A DNA stretch of 64,000 nt from an uncultured Ruminococcus sp. (GCA_900539835.1 UQDR01000008.1:1-64000), one strand, 5' to 3'. Numbered from the stretch's first letter, positions 26,902-36,400 are shown. Made by a program: numbers and translations. Notes: generated by a model not told the origin, from the letters alone.

Positions 26902-27168
26902 TTAAGGCTGACGGTCAGCTGAATTTTCGTTTTGGGTTTTAAACTCACTAATCAGCTTTCTAAGTTTTTTGTTTGTCAGCTCATTAGTATTAATTACGGC
27001 ATTAACAGGTGAAATGTGCTTTATATTCTTTCGCTTGGGCTTTTCAAGCTTCCGCTCTTTACCGTCTGCGATTTCAACAAAGCCGCCGCAGATCCCTACA
27101 GCAACGTAAAAGGAATCCTTTTCACGGCCTGCAAGCGCTTTTACTATTGAGCCTGGTACTATATTCAC
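26902..27168 (-). CDS. KOW-domain RNA-binding protein (L14e/L6e/L27e-like)
   Basis: 88 residues. The first half (IVPGSIVKALAGREKDSFYVAVG) is a KOW-type SH3 barrel like archaeal/eukaryotic L14e. The second half is very basic (KERKLEKPKRKNIKHI). Genes of this type lie between map and infA in many Clostridia, suggesting a role with the ribosome, still undefined. It overlaps nothing and is tightly spaced in the operon. Confidence 0.8.
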   Translation of the reverse strand: MNIVPGSIVKALAGREKDSFYVAVGICGGFVEIADGKERKLEKPKRKNIKHISPVNAVINTNELTNKKLRKLISEFKTQNENSADRQP

Positions 27169-27183
27169 AATGCCGCTCCTTCC

Positions 27184-27930
27184 CTAAGGCTGAGTCAAAA
27201 TAACTGCGCCATCGGGAGTAACAGCTATTGTATGCTCAAAATGAGCAGACAGCTTTCCATCAACTGTCTTTACGGTCCATTCGTCGGACATAACCTTAAC
27301 CGCAGCAGTGCCCTCATTAATCATCGGTTCAATAGCAATAACCATTCCAGCTGCCAATCTTGGACCGTGACCTGCTTTTCCGTAATTCGGAACCTCAGGA
27401 TCTTCATGAAGATTTCTGCCCACGCCGTGGCCGACAAATTCCCTGACAACAGAAAATCCGTTGTCCTCATTATATTTTTGAATTGCTGCACCGATATCTC
27501 CCAGTCTAACACCGGGCTTTACCATATCAATTGCAAGATAAAGGCTTTCCTCAGTTGATTTCATTAGTGCCTTTGCCTCGTCAGATATTTCACCGACTGC
27601 AAAAGTCTTGCATGAATCTCCGTGATAACCGTCGATATATGCTCCTACATCTACCGAAACAATATCTCCCTCGACAAACTTGCGGGAACCGGGAATTCCG
27701 TGAATAACCTCATCGTTCACTGAAATACAGGCTGATCCGGGGAATCCGCCGTATCCCAGAAAGCTTGGCTTTGCGCCATGAGAAGTAATATATTTACGTA
27801 CAATGTTATCCAGTTCCTTAGTTGTCATGCCTGGTTTTATAGCCTCACCGGCAGCAATCAATGCTCCGGCAGTAATTTTACCTGCCTTACGCATTTTTTC
27901 AATTTCTTTATTGGATTTAACACATATCAT
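27184..27930 (-). CDS. map: Methionine aminopeptidase, type I
   Basis: Removes the initiator Met. 248 residues with pita-bread metal ligands in VSVDVGAYIDGYHGD (two Asp), FVGHGVGRNLHEDPEVPN (His), AIEPMI (Glu) and the final SAHFEHTIAV (Glu). Adjacent to adk as usual. Confidence 0.97.
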   Translation of the reverse strand: MICVKSNKEIEKMRKAGKITAGALIAAGEAIKPGMTTKELDNIVRKYITSHGAKPSFLGYGGFPGSACISVNDEVIHGIPGSRKFVEGDIVSVDVGAYIDGYHGDSCKTFAVGEISDEAKALMKSTEESLYLAIDMVKPGVRLGDIGAAIQKYNEDNGFSVVREFVGHGVGRNLHEDPEVPNYGKAGHGPRLAAGMVIAIEPMINEGTAAVKVMSDEWTVKTVDGKLSAHFEHTIAVTPDGAVILTQP

Positions 27931-27959
27931 ATAAGCAAATACCTTGAAATTTCTTTCAA

Positions 27960-28592
27960 TTAGCCTTTTACAGCAGCAAGTGTCAATCTTGAAGTATCAG
28001 CAAGCTCTTCCTGTCCTTCAACGGTTACAAGCTTTCCCTGAGCTTCATAATATCCCTTAAGAGGAGCTGTCTGTTCATGATATGTTTTGAGTCTGCTGAT
28101 TACAGTTTCAGGCTGGTCGTCCTTACGGATAACAAGTTCCTTACCGCAAACGTCGCAAACACCCTCGGTTTTGCTCGGTTTGAAATCAACATGATAAGTA
28201 GCTCCGCAGTCAAGACAAACTCTTCTGCCGCTTACTCGCTGTTTAATTGTTTCATCAGGAACAAAAATCTCAACAACCTTATCAATCTTAACGCCCATTG
28301 CGTCAAGAGCTTCTGCCTGTGGAACTGTTCTTGGGAAACCATCAAGGATAAAACCGTTCTGAGCGTCAGGCTCATTGATTCTGTCCTTTAAAATTCCGAT
28401 AACGATATCATCAGAAACGAGATCTCCTGCATCCATAGCAGCCTTAGCTTTCATTCCATACTCTGTACCTGCTTTAACAGCAGCTCTGAGCATATTGCCC
28501 GTTGAGATAGTAGGAATATTCAATTCTTTGCTGATAACCTCAGCCTGAGTACCCTTTCCTGCGCCCGGTGCGCCTAAAAGAATCAGATTCAT
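27960..28592 (-). CDS. adk: Adenylate kinase with zinc lid
   Basis: 210 residues. P-loop GAPGAGKGTQA at residues 7-17, NMP-binding TISTGNMLRAAV, GFPRTVPQAEAL. The lid has two CxxC pairs (VCLDCGATYH and GVCDVCGKE), the zinc form of Gram-positives. Interconverts AMP, ADP and ATP. Confidence 0.98.
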   Translation of the reverse strand: MNLILLGAPGAGKGTQAEVISKELNIPTISTGNMLRAAVKAGTEYGMKAKAAMDAGDLVSDDIVIGILKDRINEPDAQNGFILDGFPRTVPQAEALDAMGVKIDKVVEIFVPDETIKQRVSGRRVCLDCGATYHVDFKPSKTEGVCDVCGKELVIRKDDQPETVISRLKTYHEQTAPLKGYYEAQGKLVTVEGQEELADTSRLTLAAVKG

Positions 28593-28628
28593 AGCTTTAA
28601 CTCCTTTTCAAATTTCATACGAAAAATT

Positions 28629-29933
28629 TTATTCGAGGAAGCCCTTGTGATGACGCATCATCATCTGAGATTCCATAGTACGAACTGTTTCAAGAGCAAC
28701 GCTTACAACGATAAGAATTGAAGTACCGCCCATTGCAATATTAATCTTAGTGATTGCACCGAAGATAATTGGGAAGATAGCAATAATTCCTAGGAATACA
28801 GCGCCAACCAAAGTTATCTTTGACAGAATTCTCTTAATATAATCAGATGTAGGCTTTCCTGGTCTGATACCCGGAATACCGCCGTTATTCTGTCTGAGGT
28901 TATTTGCAATCTCTACAGGATTATACTGCATTGAAACATAGAAATAGTTAAATGCGATAATCAGCAAGAAATACAGACATGCATAGAATGGATGAGTATA
29001 TTCAAATATTCTGAGAATAAAGTTATACACACCGGTACCGTCAGCACGAGGAGTGATAAACAGCTTGAATGTAGAAGGAAGCGACATAAATGACATTGCA
29101 AAGATGATCGGCAATACACCGCTCATTGCAATTTTAATAGGAATAAATGTATTCTGTCCGCCATACTGTTTTCTTCCGACAACACGTTTCGCATACTGTA
29201 TTGGAACTCTTCTCTCTGCATTGTTCATGAAAATGATAAAAGCAATCATCAGAACGAATACAATAATAATGATAGGAACAAGAATCATATATTTTGCTTC
29301 GCCGGTCTTCATAAGTGAAACCAGTGAATAAACTGCTGATGGTCCTCTTGCAATAATACCTGCAAACAACAGCATTGAAATACCGTTTCCTATTCCCTTT
29401 TCGCTTATCTGATCTCCCAACCAGATTGTCAGCGATGCACCTGCTGTAAAGCAAGCAATGATTACTACTTCTGCAAACCATTTCTGCCAGCCAGTTGTAT
29501 ACATTAAAGCACCGGCTGATCTGTCAAGAGTAATATAATATGCCCAAGCCTGGAATAACGCAATACCTAATGCAGTATATTTTGTTATCTTGTTAATCTT
29601 CTTTCTTCCTTCAGGGCCTTCTTTTGAAAGCTTTTCAAGAGGTGGAAGAGCATATGTCAGAAGCTGAATAATAATCTGTGCATTGATATATGGTGAAACT
29701 GACAGCGCCAGGAGGGTAGCCTTTGAGAAGTTACCTCCTGATAATACGTTCAGATAACTGAAAAAGTCACCTGAAGACTGGCTGCCTTCAAACCAGGTGC
29801 TCAATGCTGCCGCATCAAGATACGGAACAGGAATAGCACCGCCGATTCGATAAATTATGATGATGAAAAATGTAAATAGTAACTTCTTCTTTAATTCCGG
29901 TACTTTCCAAGCATTACGAAATGTTTCTATCAC
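28629..29933 (-). CDS. secY: Protein translocase subunit SecY
   Basis: 434 residues with ten membrane helices. Recognisable are the plug region after IPVPYLD, the GIGNGISMLLFAGI motif, and the cytoplasmic RRVPIQYAKRVVGRK loop that binds SecA/ribosome. Last gene of the spc part before adk. Confidence 0.98.
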   Translation of the reverse strand: MIETFRNAWKVPELKKKLLFTFFIIIIYRIGGAIPVPYLDAAALSTWFEGSQSSGDFFSYLNVLSGGNFSKATLLALSVSPYINAQIIIQLLTYALPPLEKLSKEGPEGRKKINKITKYTALGIALFQAWAYYITLDRSAGALMYTTGWQKWFAEVVIIACFTAGASLTIWLGDQISEKGIGNGISMLLFAGIIARGPSAVYSLVSLMKTGEAKYMILVPIIIIVFVLMIAFIIFMNNAERRVPIQYAKRVVGRKQYGGQNTFIPIKIAMSGVLPIIFAMSFMSLPSTFKLFITPRADGTGVYNFILRIFEYTHPFYACLYFLLIIAFNYFYVSMQYNPVEIANNLRQNNGGIPGIRPGKPTSDYIKRILSKITLVGAVFLGIIAIFPIIFGAITKINIAMGGTSILIVVSVALETVRTMESQMMMRHHKGFLE

Positions 29934-29935
29934 AG

Positions 29936-30376
29936 TTACATCACCTCGGCCTTTCCGCCTGCCTTTTCGATCTTTTCCTTAGCAGCTGCAGAAAAAGCTG
30001 TAGCCTTTACAGTGAGGTTTTTCGTAAGCTCACCGTTTCCGAGAATTTTAACGCCATCAAGCTCTTTCTTAATAAGGCCGGACGCAATCAAAAGCTCAGT
30101 ATCTACAACTGTACCGTCAACAAATCTGTCAAGATCTGAAACATTGACTATAGCATATTCAGTTGCAAAAATATTATTGAATCCACGCTTAGGAATACGT
30201 CTTGCGAGTGTTGTCTGACCGCCCTCAAAACCCGGCCTTACTCCGCCGCCTGAACGTGCATTCTGACCCTTATGACCTTTTCCGGCTGTCTTTCCGTTAC
30301 CTGAACCGTGTCCACGACCCTTACGTTTAACTTCCTTTGTTGAGCCCGGATTTGGTGATAATTCGTGCAATTTCAT
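29936..30376 (-). CDS. rplO: Ribosomal protein L15
   Basis: 146 residues with the glycine/basic N-terminus KRKGRGHGSGNGKTAGKGHK and a KOW-like C-terminal part. Two bases from the secY start. Confidence 0.98.
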   Translation of the reverse strand: MKLHELSPNPGSTKEVKRKGRGHGSGNGKTAGKGHKGQNARSGGGVRPGFEGGQTTLARRIPKRGFNNIFATEYAIVNVSDLDRFVDGTVVDTELLIASGLIKKELDGVKILGNGELTKNLTVKATAFSAAAKEKIEKAGGKAEVM

Positions 30377-30395
30377 GTGTTAGCACCTCCTTGCT

Positions 30396-30575
30396 TTACG
30401 CTTCGGTTACTTTTATAAGGTGGGATATTACTTTAATTTTTCCCTGTGTTTGTTCATTATCAGGCTGAATTGTTACAGCTCCGATTTTTCTAAGACCAAG
30501 AGACTGCGCAGTTGCAATCTGTTTCTTGCTCTTAGAGTTAAGGCTTCTAACCAACTCGATTTTCAAGTTTGCCAT
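30396..30575 (-). CDS. rpmD: Ribosomal protein L30
   Basis: 59 residues beginning MANLKIELVRSLNSKSKKQI, with LGLRKIGAV in the middle. The start has an AAGGAGG-type site. Between rpsE and rplO as expected. Confidence 0.95.
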   Translation of the reverse strand: MANLKIELVRSLNSKSKKQIATAQSLGLRKIGAVTIQPDNEQTQGKIKVISHLIKVTEA

Positions 30576-30588
30576 TGCAATCTCCTCC

Positions 30589-31089
30589 TTAGCCTAAAAT
30601 TTCTTTTACAGTTTTGCCTCTCTTTTCAGCAACTTCTTCAGCTGATTTAAGTGAAGCAAGTCCGTTGATTGTAGCTCTTACTACATTGCAAGGATTGTTT
30701 GAACGAAGTGACTTTGTTCTGATATCCTTGATTCCTGCAATTTCTACTACTGATCTGACCGGACCACCTGCGATAACTCCGGTACCTTTTGCAGCCGGTT
30801 TCATAAGAACCTCGCCTGCACCGAACTTACCAACTATTTCATGCGGTATTGTTGTTCCCTTAAGTGAAACCTTTACAAGGTTTTTCTTAGCGTCCTCGAT
30901 ACCCTTACGAATAGCGTCAGGAACTTCGCTGGACTTACCTAAACCGAATCCAACTGTTCCGTTTCCGTCGCCTACAACAATAAGTGCTGAGAACTTCATA
31001 ATACGTCCGCCCTTAACAGTTTTTGATACTCTGTTAATAGCAACTACCTTTTCACTAAGTTCCAATGTTGAAGCATCTATTAAAGCCAA
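30589..31089 (-). CDS. rpsE: Ribosomal protein S5
   Basis: 166 residues; the double-stranded RNA-binding N-terminal part (VVAINRVSKTVKGGRIMKFSA) and the VVGDGNGTVGFGLGKSSEVP and AGGPVRSVVEIAGI blocks are clear. Confidence 0.98.
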   Translation of the reverse strand: MALIDASTLELSEKVVAINRVSKTVKGGRIMKFSALIVVGDGNGTVGFGLGKSSEVPDAIRKGIEDAKKNLVKVSLKGTTIPHEIVGKFGAGEVLMKPAAKGTGVIAGGPVRSVVEIAGIKDIRTKSLRSNNPCNVVRATINGLASLKSAEEVAEKRGKTVKEILG

Positions 31090-31106
31090 AGTATACCCTC
31101 CTTTTA

Positions 31107-31466
31107 TTAGAACTTGAGTCCGCCTTCACGGGCTCCGTCTGCTAATTCTTGTACACGTCCGTGATAAAGATAACCGCCTCTGTCAAATACAACATTTTCG
31201 ATTCCCTTATCAGCAGCCGCTTTAGCAATCATTTCGCCGACCTTACGAGCGCCTTCTTTGTTTCCGCCGTTTCCTTCAAAGTCCTTTGACATTGAAGAAG
31301 CAGAACAAAGTGTAACACCCTTTACGTCGTCAATGATCTGTGCATATATATGCTTTGAGGAGCGGAATACATTAAGGCGAGGACACTCAGCAGTACCGGA
31401 AATCTTGTTGCGTACTCTCATGTGTCTCTTTGCTCTTGCCTTCGCTCTGTCAAGCTTTTTCACCAT
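31107..31466 (-). CDS. rplR: Ribosomal protein L18
   Basis: 119 residues, 5S rRNA binder; RMRVRNKISGTAECPRLNVFRS-like block and terminal VVFDRGGYLYHGRVQELADGARE. Confidence 0.98.
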   Translation of the reverse strand: MVKKLDRAKARAKRHMRVRNKISGTAECPRLNVFRSSKHIYAQIIDDVKGVTLCSASSMSKDFEGNGGNKEGARKVGEMIAKAAADKGIENVVFDRGGYLYHGRVQELADGAREGGLKF

Positions 31467-31485
31467 AGTAATTCTCTCCTTTTAA

Positions 31486-32037
31486 TTACTTCTTAGCACC
31501 CTTGCCGGCTTTACCTTCCTTATGGATGACATATTCACCTTCATAACGAATACCCTTACCCTTGTAAGGCTCCGGTGGACGCTTTTCACGGATTTCACAA
31601 GCAAACTGACCTACTGCCTGCTTATCAATACCTGAAACCACGATCTGGTTTGGCTGTGGAACATCAATCTTGATTCCGTCAATCTCAGGAATTATTACCT
31701 GATGTGAAAAACCAAGGTTCATAACAAGGTTATTGCCCTGTTTAGCTGCTCTGTAACCTACACCAACGATTTCAAGATTCTTTGAAAAACCGTTTGTTAC
31801 ACCCTCGACCATATTAGCTACGAGAGTTCTTGTCAAACCGTGAAGTGATTTATGAAGCTTATCCTCTGAAGGACGCTCAACTATTACTTCGCCGGCTTCC
31901 GACTTGATTATCATATCCTTATTAAAGGATTTTGTAAGTGTACCCTTAGGTCCTTTTACAGTAACAACGTTACCATCTGCGATAGAAACCTCTACGCCGG
32001 CAGGAACACTAATAGGCTTGTTTCCGATTCTCGACAT
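31486..32037 (-). CDS. rplF: Ribosomal protein L6
   Basis: 183 residues; MSRIGNKPISVPAGVEV at the start and the C-terminal EIREKRPPEPYKGKGIRY signature. Confidence 0.98.
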   Translation of the reverse strand: MSRIGNKPISVPAGVEVSIADGNVVTVKGPKGTLTKSFNKDMIIKSEAGEVIVERPSEDKLHKSLHGLTRTLVANMVEGVTNGFSKNLEIVGVGYRAAKQGNNLVMNLGFSHQVIIPEIDGIKIDVPQPNQIVVSGIDKQAVGQFACEIREKRPPEPYKGKGIRYEGEYVIHKEGKAGKGAKK

Positions 32038-32050
32038 GTATTAGTCCTCC

Positions 32051-32449
32051 TTACCAAATAAATGCAAGAACTTCTCCGCCGACATTCAGCTCACGAGCTT
32101 TCTTGTCTGTGATAACACCCTTAGATGTTGAAACGATTGCAATACCCAATCCCTTCATTACCTTAGGCATATCCTCACAGCTTGAATAAATTCTCAAGCC
32201 AGGCTTTGAAACTCTTCTGAGTCCTGAAATTACGGAATTTCTGTTCTCGTCATATTTAAGAGTAATTCTTATGATACCCTGCTTTCCGTCCTCAATGATC
32301 TTAAAGTCTTTAACATAACCCTCGTCAACGAGAATCTGTGTGATTGACTTTTTCATATTAGATGCAGGAACGTCAACTGTTGCGTGCTTTGCAGAACTTG
32401 CATTACGAATTCTGGTCAATAAATCTGCTATTGTATCAGTAATTTGCAT
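32051..32449 (-). CDS. rpsH: Ribosomal protein S8
   Basis: 132 residues. The real start is MQITDTIADLLTRIRNA at 32449, following AAGGAGG; longer in-frame starts run into rpsZ. The C-terminal STSKGVITDKKARELNVGGE motif is intact. Confidence 0.97.
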   Translation of the reverse strand: MQITDTIADLLTRIRNASSAKHATVDVPASNMKKSITQILVDEGYVKDFKIIEDGKQGIIRITLKYDENRNSVISGLRRVSKPGLRIYSSCEDMPKVMKGLGIAIVSTSKGVITDKKARELNVGGEVLAFIW

Positions 32450-32465
32450 GCTTGTTAACCTCCTT

Positions 32466-32651
32466 TTACCAACTAGCCTTCTTAACTCCCGGGATCTGAC
32501 CATCATGAGCCAATTCTCTGAAGCAGATACGGCAGATACCGAACTTTCTCAGATAAGCATGTGGTCTTCCACAGATTTTACATCTGTTGTAAGCACGAGT
32601 GGAATACTTAGGCTGTTTCTGTTGTTTATTGATCATAGCTTTCTTAGCCAT
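32466..32651 (-). CDS. rpsZ: Ribosomal protein S14, zinc type
   Basis: 61 residues with Cys pairs CKICGRPHAYLRKFGICRIC that bind zinc, the short Gram-positive S14. Confidence 0.97.
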   Translation of the reverse strand: MAKKAMINKQQKQPKYSTRAYNRCKICGRPHAYLRKFGICRICFRELAHDGQIPGVKKASW

Positions 32652-32671
32652 CTTATTTCCTCCTCTTAATC

Positions 32672-33214
32672 TTACTTATCAGCAAACGGAGCACCCAACT
32701 GTGAAAGCAGCTCCTTAGCTTCTTCGTCAGTGTTTGCAGTAGTGATGAAGTTTATATCCATACCACGAACCTTGTCGATCTTATCGTATTCGATTTCAGG
32801 GAATATAAGCTGCTCTTTAATACCGGTTGAGTAGTTTCCTCTTCCGTCAAATGAGTTAGGATTAATACCTCTGAAGTCTCTTACACGAGGGAATGCTACA
32901 TTGAAAAGTCTGTCAACAAATTCATACATTCTCTCAGCTCTCAGTGTAACCTTTACACCGATTATCTGACCGTCTCTGAGCTTAAAGTTAGCTACAGATT
33001 TCTTTGCCTTACAAACAATAGGCTTCTGACCTGTGATTGCTGCAAGATCGGTCATAATTGCGTCGATAACCTTTTTGTTATCCTTATCAGCTCCGCAGCC
33101 TACGTTGATTACAACCTTATCAAGCTTTGGAATCTGCATAACGTTAGCATACTCGAATTTCTTCATCATAGCAGGAGCTACGGTGCTAACATAATATTCT
33201 TTTAATCTAGCCAT
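32672..33214 (-). CDS. rplE: Ribosomal protein L5
   Basis: 180 residues; 5S rRNA-binding protein with KLDKVVINVGCG, RDFRGINPNSFDGRGNY and GMDINFITTANTDEEA. Confidence 0.98.
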   Translation of the reverse strand: MARLKEYYVSTVAPAMMKKFEYANVMQIPKLDKVVINVGCGADKDNKKVIDAIMTDLAAITGQKPIVCKAKKSVANFKLRDGQIIGVKVTLRAERMYEFVDRLFNVAFPRVRDFRGINPNSFDGRGNYSTGIKEQLIFPEIEYDKIDKVRGMDINFITTANTDEEAKELLSQLGAPFADK

Positions 33215-33232
33215 CGTAATTTCTCCTCCCGA

Positions 33233-33556
33233 TTAAAATTCTTCGCCGCAGTCAGCGTTCTTACAAACTCTAACCTTTGTGCCGTCCTCAAGGAACTTAT
33301 GACCAATTCTTGTTGGCTTGCCGCATTTAGGGCAAACAGCCTGTACCTTTGAAGCATACATTGCAGCCTCAGCTTCAACGATTCCGCCCTGCTGCTGTGC
33401 ACTTCTTGGCTTTACATGCTTTGTAGCAACGTTAAGTCCCTCAACGATTACTTTGCCTTCCTTAGGGGATACTTCAAGTACCTTTCCCTTTTTGCCCTTA
33501 TCCTTACCTGAAAGAACAACAACAGTGTCGCCTGTTTTTACATGTACCTTACTCAT
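33233..33556 (-). CDS. rplX: Ribosomal protein L24
   Basis: 107 residues; KOW motif near the N-terminus (KTGDTVVVLSGKDKGKKGKV) and a C-terminal zinc-ribbon-like pair CPKCGKPTRIG ... CKNADC. Confidence 0.97.
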   Translation of the reverse strand: MSKVHVKTGDTVVVLSGKDKGKKGKVLEVSPKEGKVIVEGLNVATKHVKPRSAQQQGGIVEAEAAMYASKVQAVCPKCGKPTRIGHKFLEDGTKVRVCKNADCGEEF

Positions 33557-33574
33557 ATTAACGACACCTCCTAA

Positions 33575-33943
33575 TTAAAGTACTTCCGGAGCAAGTGAAA
33601 GAATCTTCAAATAATCCTTTTCACGAAGCTCTTTAGCTACTGGTCCAAAAATACGTGTACCCCTTGGGTTTTTATCTTCTTTTATAATTACAGCTGCGTT
33701 TTCGTCAAAACGGATATAAGTTCCGTCTGCACGACGAAGACCCTTAGCTGAACGAACGATTACTGCTTTTACAACATCGCCTTTTTTAACAACGCCGCCT
33801 GGTGTTGCTTTCTTAACTGAAGCAACCACTACGTCCCCGATGTTTGCATACCTTCTGCGTGTACCACCTAAAACTCTGATGCACATAAGCTCTTTTGCTC
33901 CTGAGTTATCAGCAACTTTCAGGTAACTCTGCATTTGTATCAC
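33575..33943 (-). CDS. rplN: Ribosomal protein L14
   Basis: 122 residues; MIQMQSYLKVADNSGAKELMCIRV and the FGPVAKELREKDYLKILSLAPEV C-terminus. Confidence 0.98.
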   Translation of the reverse strand: MIQMQSYLKVADNSGAKELMCIRVLGGTRRRYANIGDVVVASVKKATPGGVVKKGDVVKAVIVRSAKGLRRADGTYIRFDENAAVIIKEDKNPRGTRIFGPVAKELREKDYLKILSLAPEVL

Positions 33944-34016
33944 AGTGCGTTCCTCCTTTCAAAACTCAAAGGCTGCCGGCAGGATTTTATCTGCCGCCGA
34001 ACCTTAATTATTAAAA

Positions 34017-34280
34017 TTACTTAGCTTTTTCAAGAACGTTAACCAAACGCCATCTCTTATCCTTTGAGAGCGGACGGGTTTCCATTACTTCAACCTTATC
34101 GCCGATGTTGCATTCATTGTTTTCATCGTGCGCTTTAAGTTTAACTGTTCTCTTAATAATTTTCTTATAGAGCGGATGCTGAACGTTATCTTCGATTGCA
34201 ACAACAATTGTCTTATCCATTTTGTTTGAAACGACTTTACCCACTCTTGTTTTTCTTAGATTTCTTTCGCTCACAGTCAA
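34017..34280 (-). CDS. rpsQ: Ribosomal protein S17
   Basis: 87 residues, OB fold: RKTRVGKVVSNKMDKTIVV and the ETRPLSKDKRWRLVNVLEKAK end. Confidence 0.98.
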   Translation of the reverse strand: MTVSERNLRKTRVGKVVSNKMDKTIVVAIEDNVQHPLYKKIIKRTVKLKAHDENNECNIGDKVEVMETRPLSKDKRWRLVNVLEKAK

Positions 34281-34295
34281 ATCCTCCTTTCACAA

Positions 34296-34493
34296 TTACA
34301 AGGTTTCGGACTCTTGCTTACGAATGAATGTCTTTACACGAGCAATATCCCTTTTTACAGCTTTCATTCTCATTGGGTTTTCCAACTGATTTACAGCATG
34401 CTGAAAACGAAGGTTAAAAAGCTCCTGCTTAAGTTCTGCCAACTTTTCTTCAAGTTCAGCAGCAGTCAATTCCTTGATTTCATTTGCTTTCAT
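34296..34493 (-). CDS. rpmC: Ribosomal protein L29
   Basis: 65 residues, two helices: MKANEIKELTAAELEEKLAE and LKQELFNLRFQHAVNQL. Its start overlaps the rplP stop by one base. Confidence 0.97.
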   Translation of the reverse strand: MKANEIKELTAAELEEKLAELKQELFNLRFQHAVNQLENPMRMKAVKRDIARVKTFIRKQESETL

Positions 34494-34924
34494 TATTGCT
34501 CACCACCCATTTCTTGAGTTTCTCTCTTAACGAACTTACACTTGATCGGAAGCTTGTGCATAGCAAGACGCATAGCTTCTCTTGCTGTTTCTTCGCTTAC
34601 GCCAGCAATTTCAAACATTACACGGCCCGGCTTTACAACAGCTACCCAATATTCAGGAGAACCTTTACCTGAACCCATTCGAGTTTCAGCAGGCTTCTCA
34701 GTTACCGGCTTATCAGGGAAAATCTTAATCCAAACTTGACCGCCACGCTTGATATATCTTGTCATAGCGATACGGGCAGCTTCGATCTGGTTTGATGTGA
34801 TCCATGCAGGCTGAAGTGCCTGAAGACCGAACTCACCATGTGAAACCTTATTTCCTCTTGTAGCCTTACCTGTCAAACGGCCACGGTGTACTCTTCTGTA
34901 TTTAACTCTCTTTGGAAGCAGCAT
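34493..34924 (-). CDS. rplP: Ribosomal protein L16
   Basis: 143 residues; MLLPKRVKYRRVHRGRLTGK, then RMGSGKGSPEYWVAVVKPG. One-base overlaps with rpmC and rpsC indicate coupled translation. Confidence 0.98.
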   Translation of the reverse strand: MLLPKRVKYRRVHRGRLTGKATRGNKVSHGEFGLQALQPAWITSNQIEAARIAMTRYIKRGGQVWIKIFPDKPVTEKPAETRMGSGKGSPEYWVAVVKPGRVMFEIAGVSEETAREAMRLAMHKLPIKCKFVKRETQEMGGEQ

Positions 34925-35721
34925 TAGTTGTTACCTCCTTCTCTTTTTGCCTTGTTAAAGTCACGGCGACCGTTTCTTCTGTCGTCGTTTCTTCTCTGAC
35001 GTCTTCTGTCTGATCTGTCCTTATTGTCAGATGCAGCAACTTCGCCCTTAAGAACTTCGCCTCTGTAAATCCATACCTTTACGCCCAAACGACCGTAAGT
35101 TGTATGTGCTTCAGCAGTACCATAGTCGATATCTGCTCTGATTGTCTGCAGCGGAATTGTTCCCTCGTGATAGCTTTCAGCTCTTGCAATTTCAGCACCG
35201 CCCAAACGACCGGAAACTCTTGTCTTGATACCCTTTGCACCAAGCTTCATAGCTCTGCCGATTGACTGCTTCATTGCACGTCTGAATGAAACTCTGTCTT
35301 CAAGATCATGAGCGATTTTTTCAGCAACAAGCTGTGCGCTCAAATCAGGCTGTTTAACTTCAACTATATTGATAGCAACTTTCTTGCCTATCATCTTCTC
35401 GATGTTTGCACGAAGTTTTTCAATTTCAGCTCCGCCTCTTCCGATTACGATACCAGGCTTTGCACAATGAATGTGAATCTTAACCTTCTGACCGCCGTCG
35501 TTATCTGCGAATCTTTCAATTTCTACTTTTGGAACACCGGCATATACTGATTTGTTCTCAGGATTCTTAGATCTTGTATTAAGAGCCTTCATAATATAAT
35601 TACGAATTTCATAATCCTCAACCAGTGTGTCACCGAAAGTGCTCTTATCTGCAAACCAACGGGAATCCCAATCCTTTATCACACCGACTCTAAGTCCGTG
35701 TGGATTAACCTTCTGGCCCAT
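34924..35721 (-). CDS. rpsC: Ribosomal protein S3
   Basis: 265 residues. MGQKVNPHGLRVGVIKDWDSRW, a KH domain with GRGGAEIEKLR, and YGRLGVKVWIYRGE. An Arg/Asp/Asn-rich basic tail of about 35 residues (RSDRRRQRRNDDRRNGRRD) extends beyond the usual end; such tails are common in Clostridia. Confidence 0.98.
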   Translation of the reverse strand: MGQKVNPHGLRVGVIKDWDSRWFADKSTFGDTLVEDYEIRNYIMKALNTRSKNPENKSVYAGVPKVEIERFADNDGGQKVKIHIHCAKPGIVIGRGGAEIEKLRANIEKMIGKKVAINIVEVKQPDLSAQLVAEKIAHDLEDRVSFRRAMKQSIGRAMKLGAKGIKTRVSGRLGGAEIARAESYHEGTIPLQTIRADIDYGTAEAHTTYGRLGVKVWIYRGEVLKGEVAASDNKDRSDRRRQRRNDDRRNGRRDFNKAKREGGNN

Positions 35722-35741
35722 AGTTTACCTCCTCTTTCAGC

Positions 35742-36077
35742 TTATTCCTTTTCCTTAAGAACAACAGTAACATGTGATGTTCTCTTAAGGATTCTGTAGG
35801 CTCTGCCCTGTGCTCTTGGCATAATTCTCTTCATGATAGGACCCGGGCAAACGTAACATTCTGCAACATAAAGATTGTTCTTATCCATGTTGTGATTGTT
35901 TTCTGCGTTTGCAGCGGCGGACTTCAGAAGCTTCTCCAAGTATTCACAAGCAGCCTTTGGTGTGTGCTTTACAGTTGCCATTGCAACTTCATAATCTTTT
36001 CCTCTGATAAGATCCAGAACGATCTGTACCTTTCGAGGAGCAATACGAGCATTTCTCAAAATTGCTTTTGCTTCCAT
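35742..36077 (-). CDS. rplV: Ribosomal protein L22
   Basis: 111 residues; RNARIAPRKVQIVLDLIRGK and MKRIMPRAQGRAYRILKRTSH, the exit-tunnel loop. Confidence 0.98.
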   Translation of the reverse strand: MEAKAILRNARIAPRKVQIVLDLIRGKDYEVAMATVKHTPKAACEYLEKLLKSAAANAENNHNMDKNNLYVAECYVCPGPIMKRIMPRAQGRAYRILKRTSHVTVVLKEKE

Positions 36078-36095
36078 CTGAACTCCTCCTTTCCG

Positions 36096-36377
36096 CTACT
36101 TACCATTATTAGAGGTCTTAGAACCTGCATGACCCTTATAAGTTCTTGTTGGTGCGAACTCGCCCAGCTTATGTCCTACCATATCTTCAGTTACATAAAC
36201 AGGAACGTGCTTGCGGCCATCGTGAACAGCGAATGTATGACCTACGAAATCAGGGAAGATTGTTGAAGCTCTGCTCCATGTTTTGAGCACCTTCTTTTCT
36301 CCTGCTTCGTTCATTGCAATAACTCTTTTATAAAGAACCTCTTGTACGTAAGGGCCCTTCTTGACACTTCTGCCCAT
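36096..36377 (-). CDS. rpsS: Ribosomal protein S19
   Basis: 93 residues; MGRSVKKGPYVQEVLYKRV and GHKLGEFAPTRTYKGHAG. Confidence 0.98.
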   Translation of the reverse strand: MGRSVKKGPYVQEVLYKRVIAMNEAGEKKVLKTWSRASTIFPDFVGHTFAVHDGRKHVPVYVTEDMVGHKLGEFAPTRTYKGHAGSKTSNNGK

Positions 36378-36400
36378 TTACCATCTGCCTCCTTTCAGCA

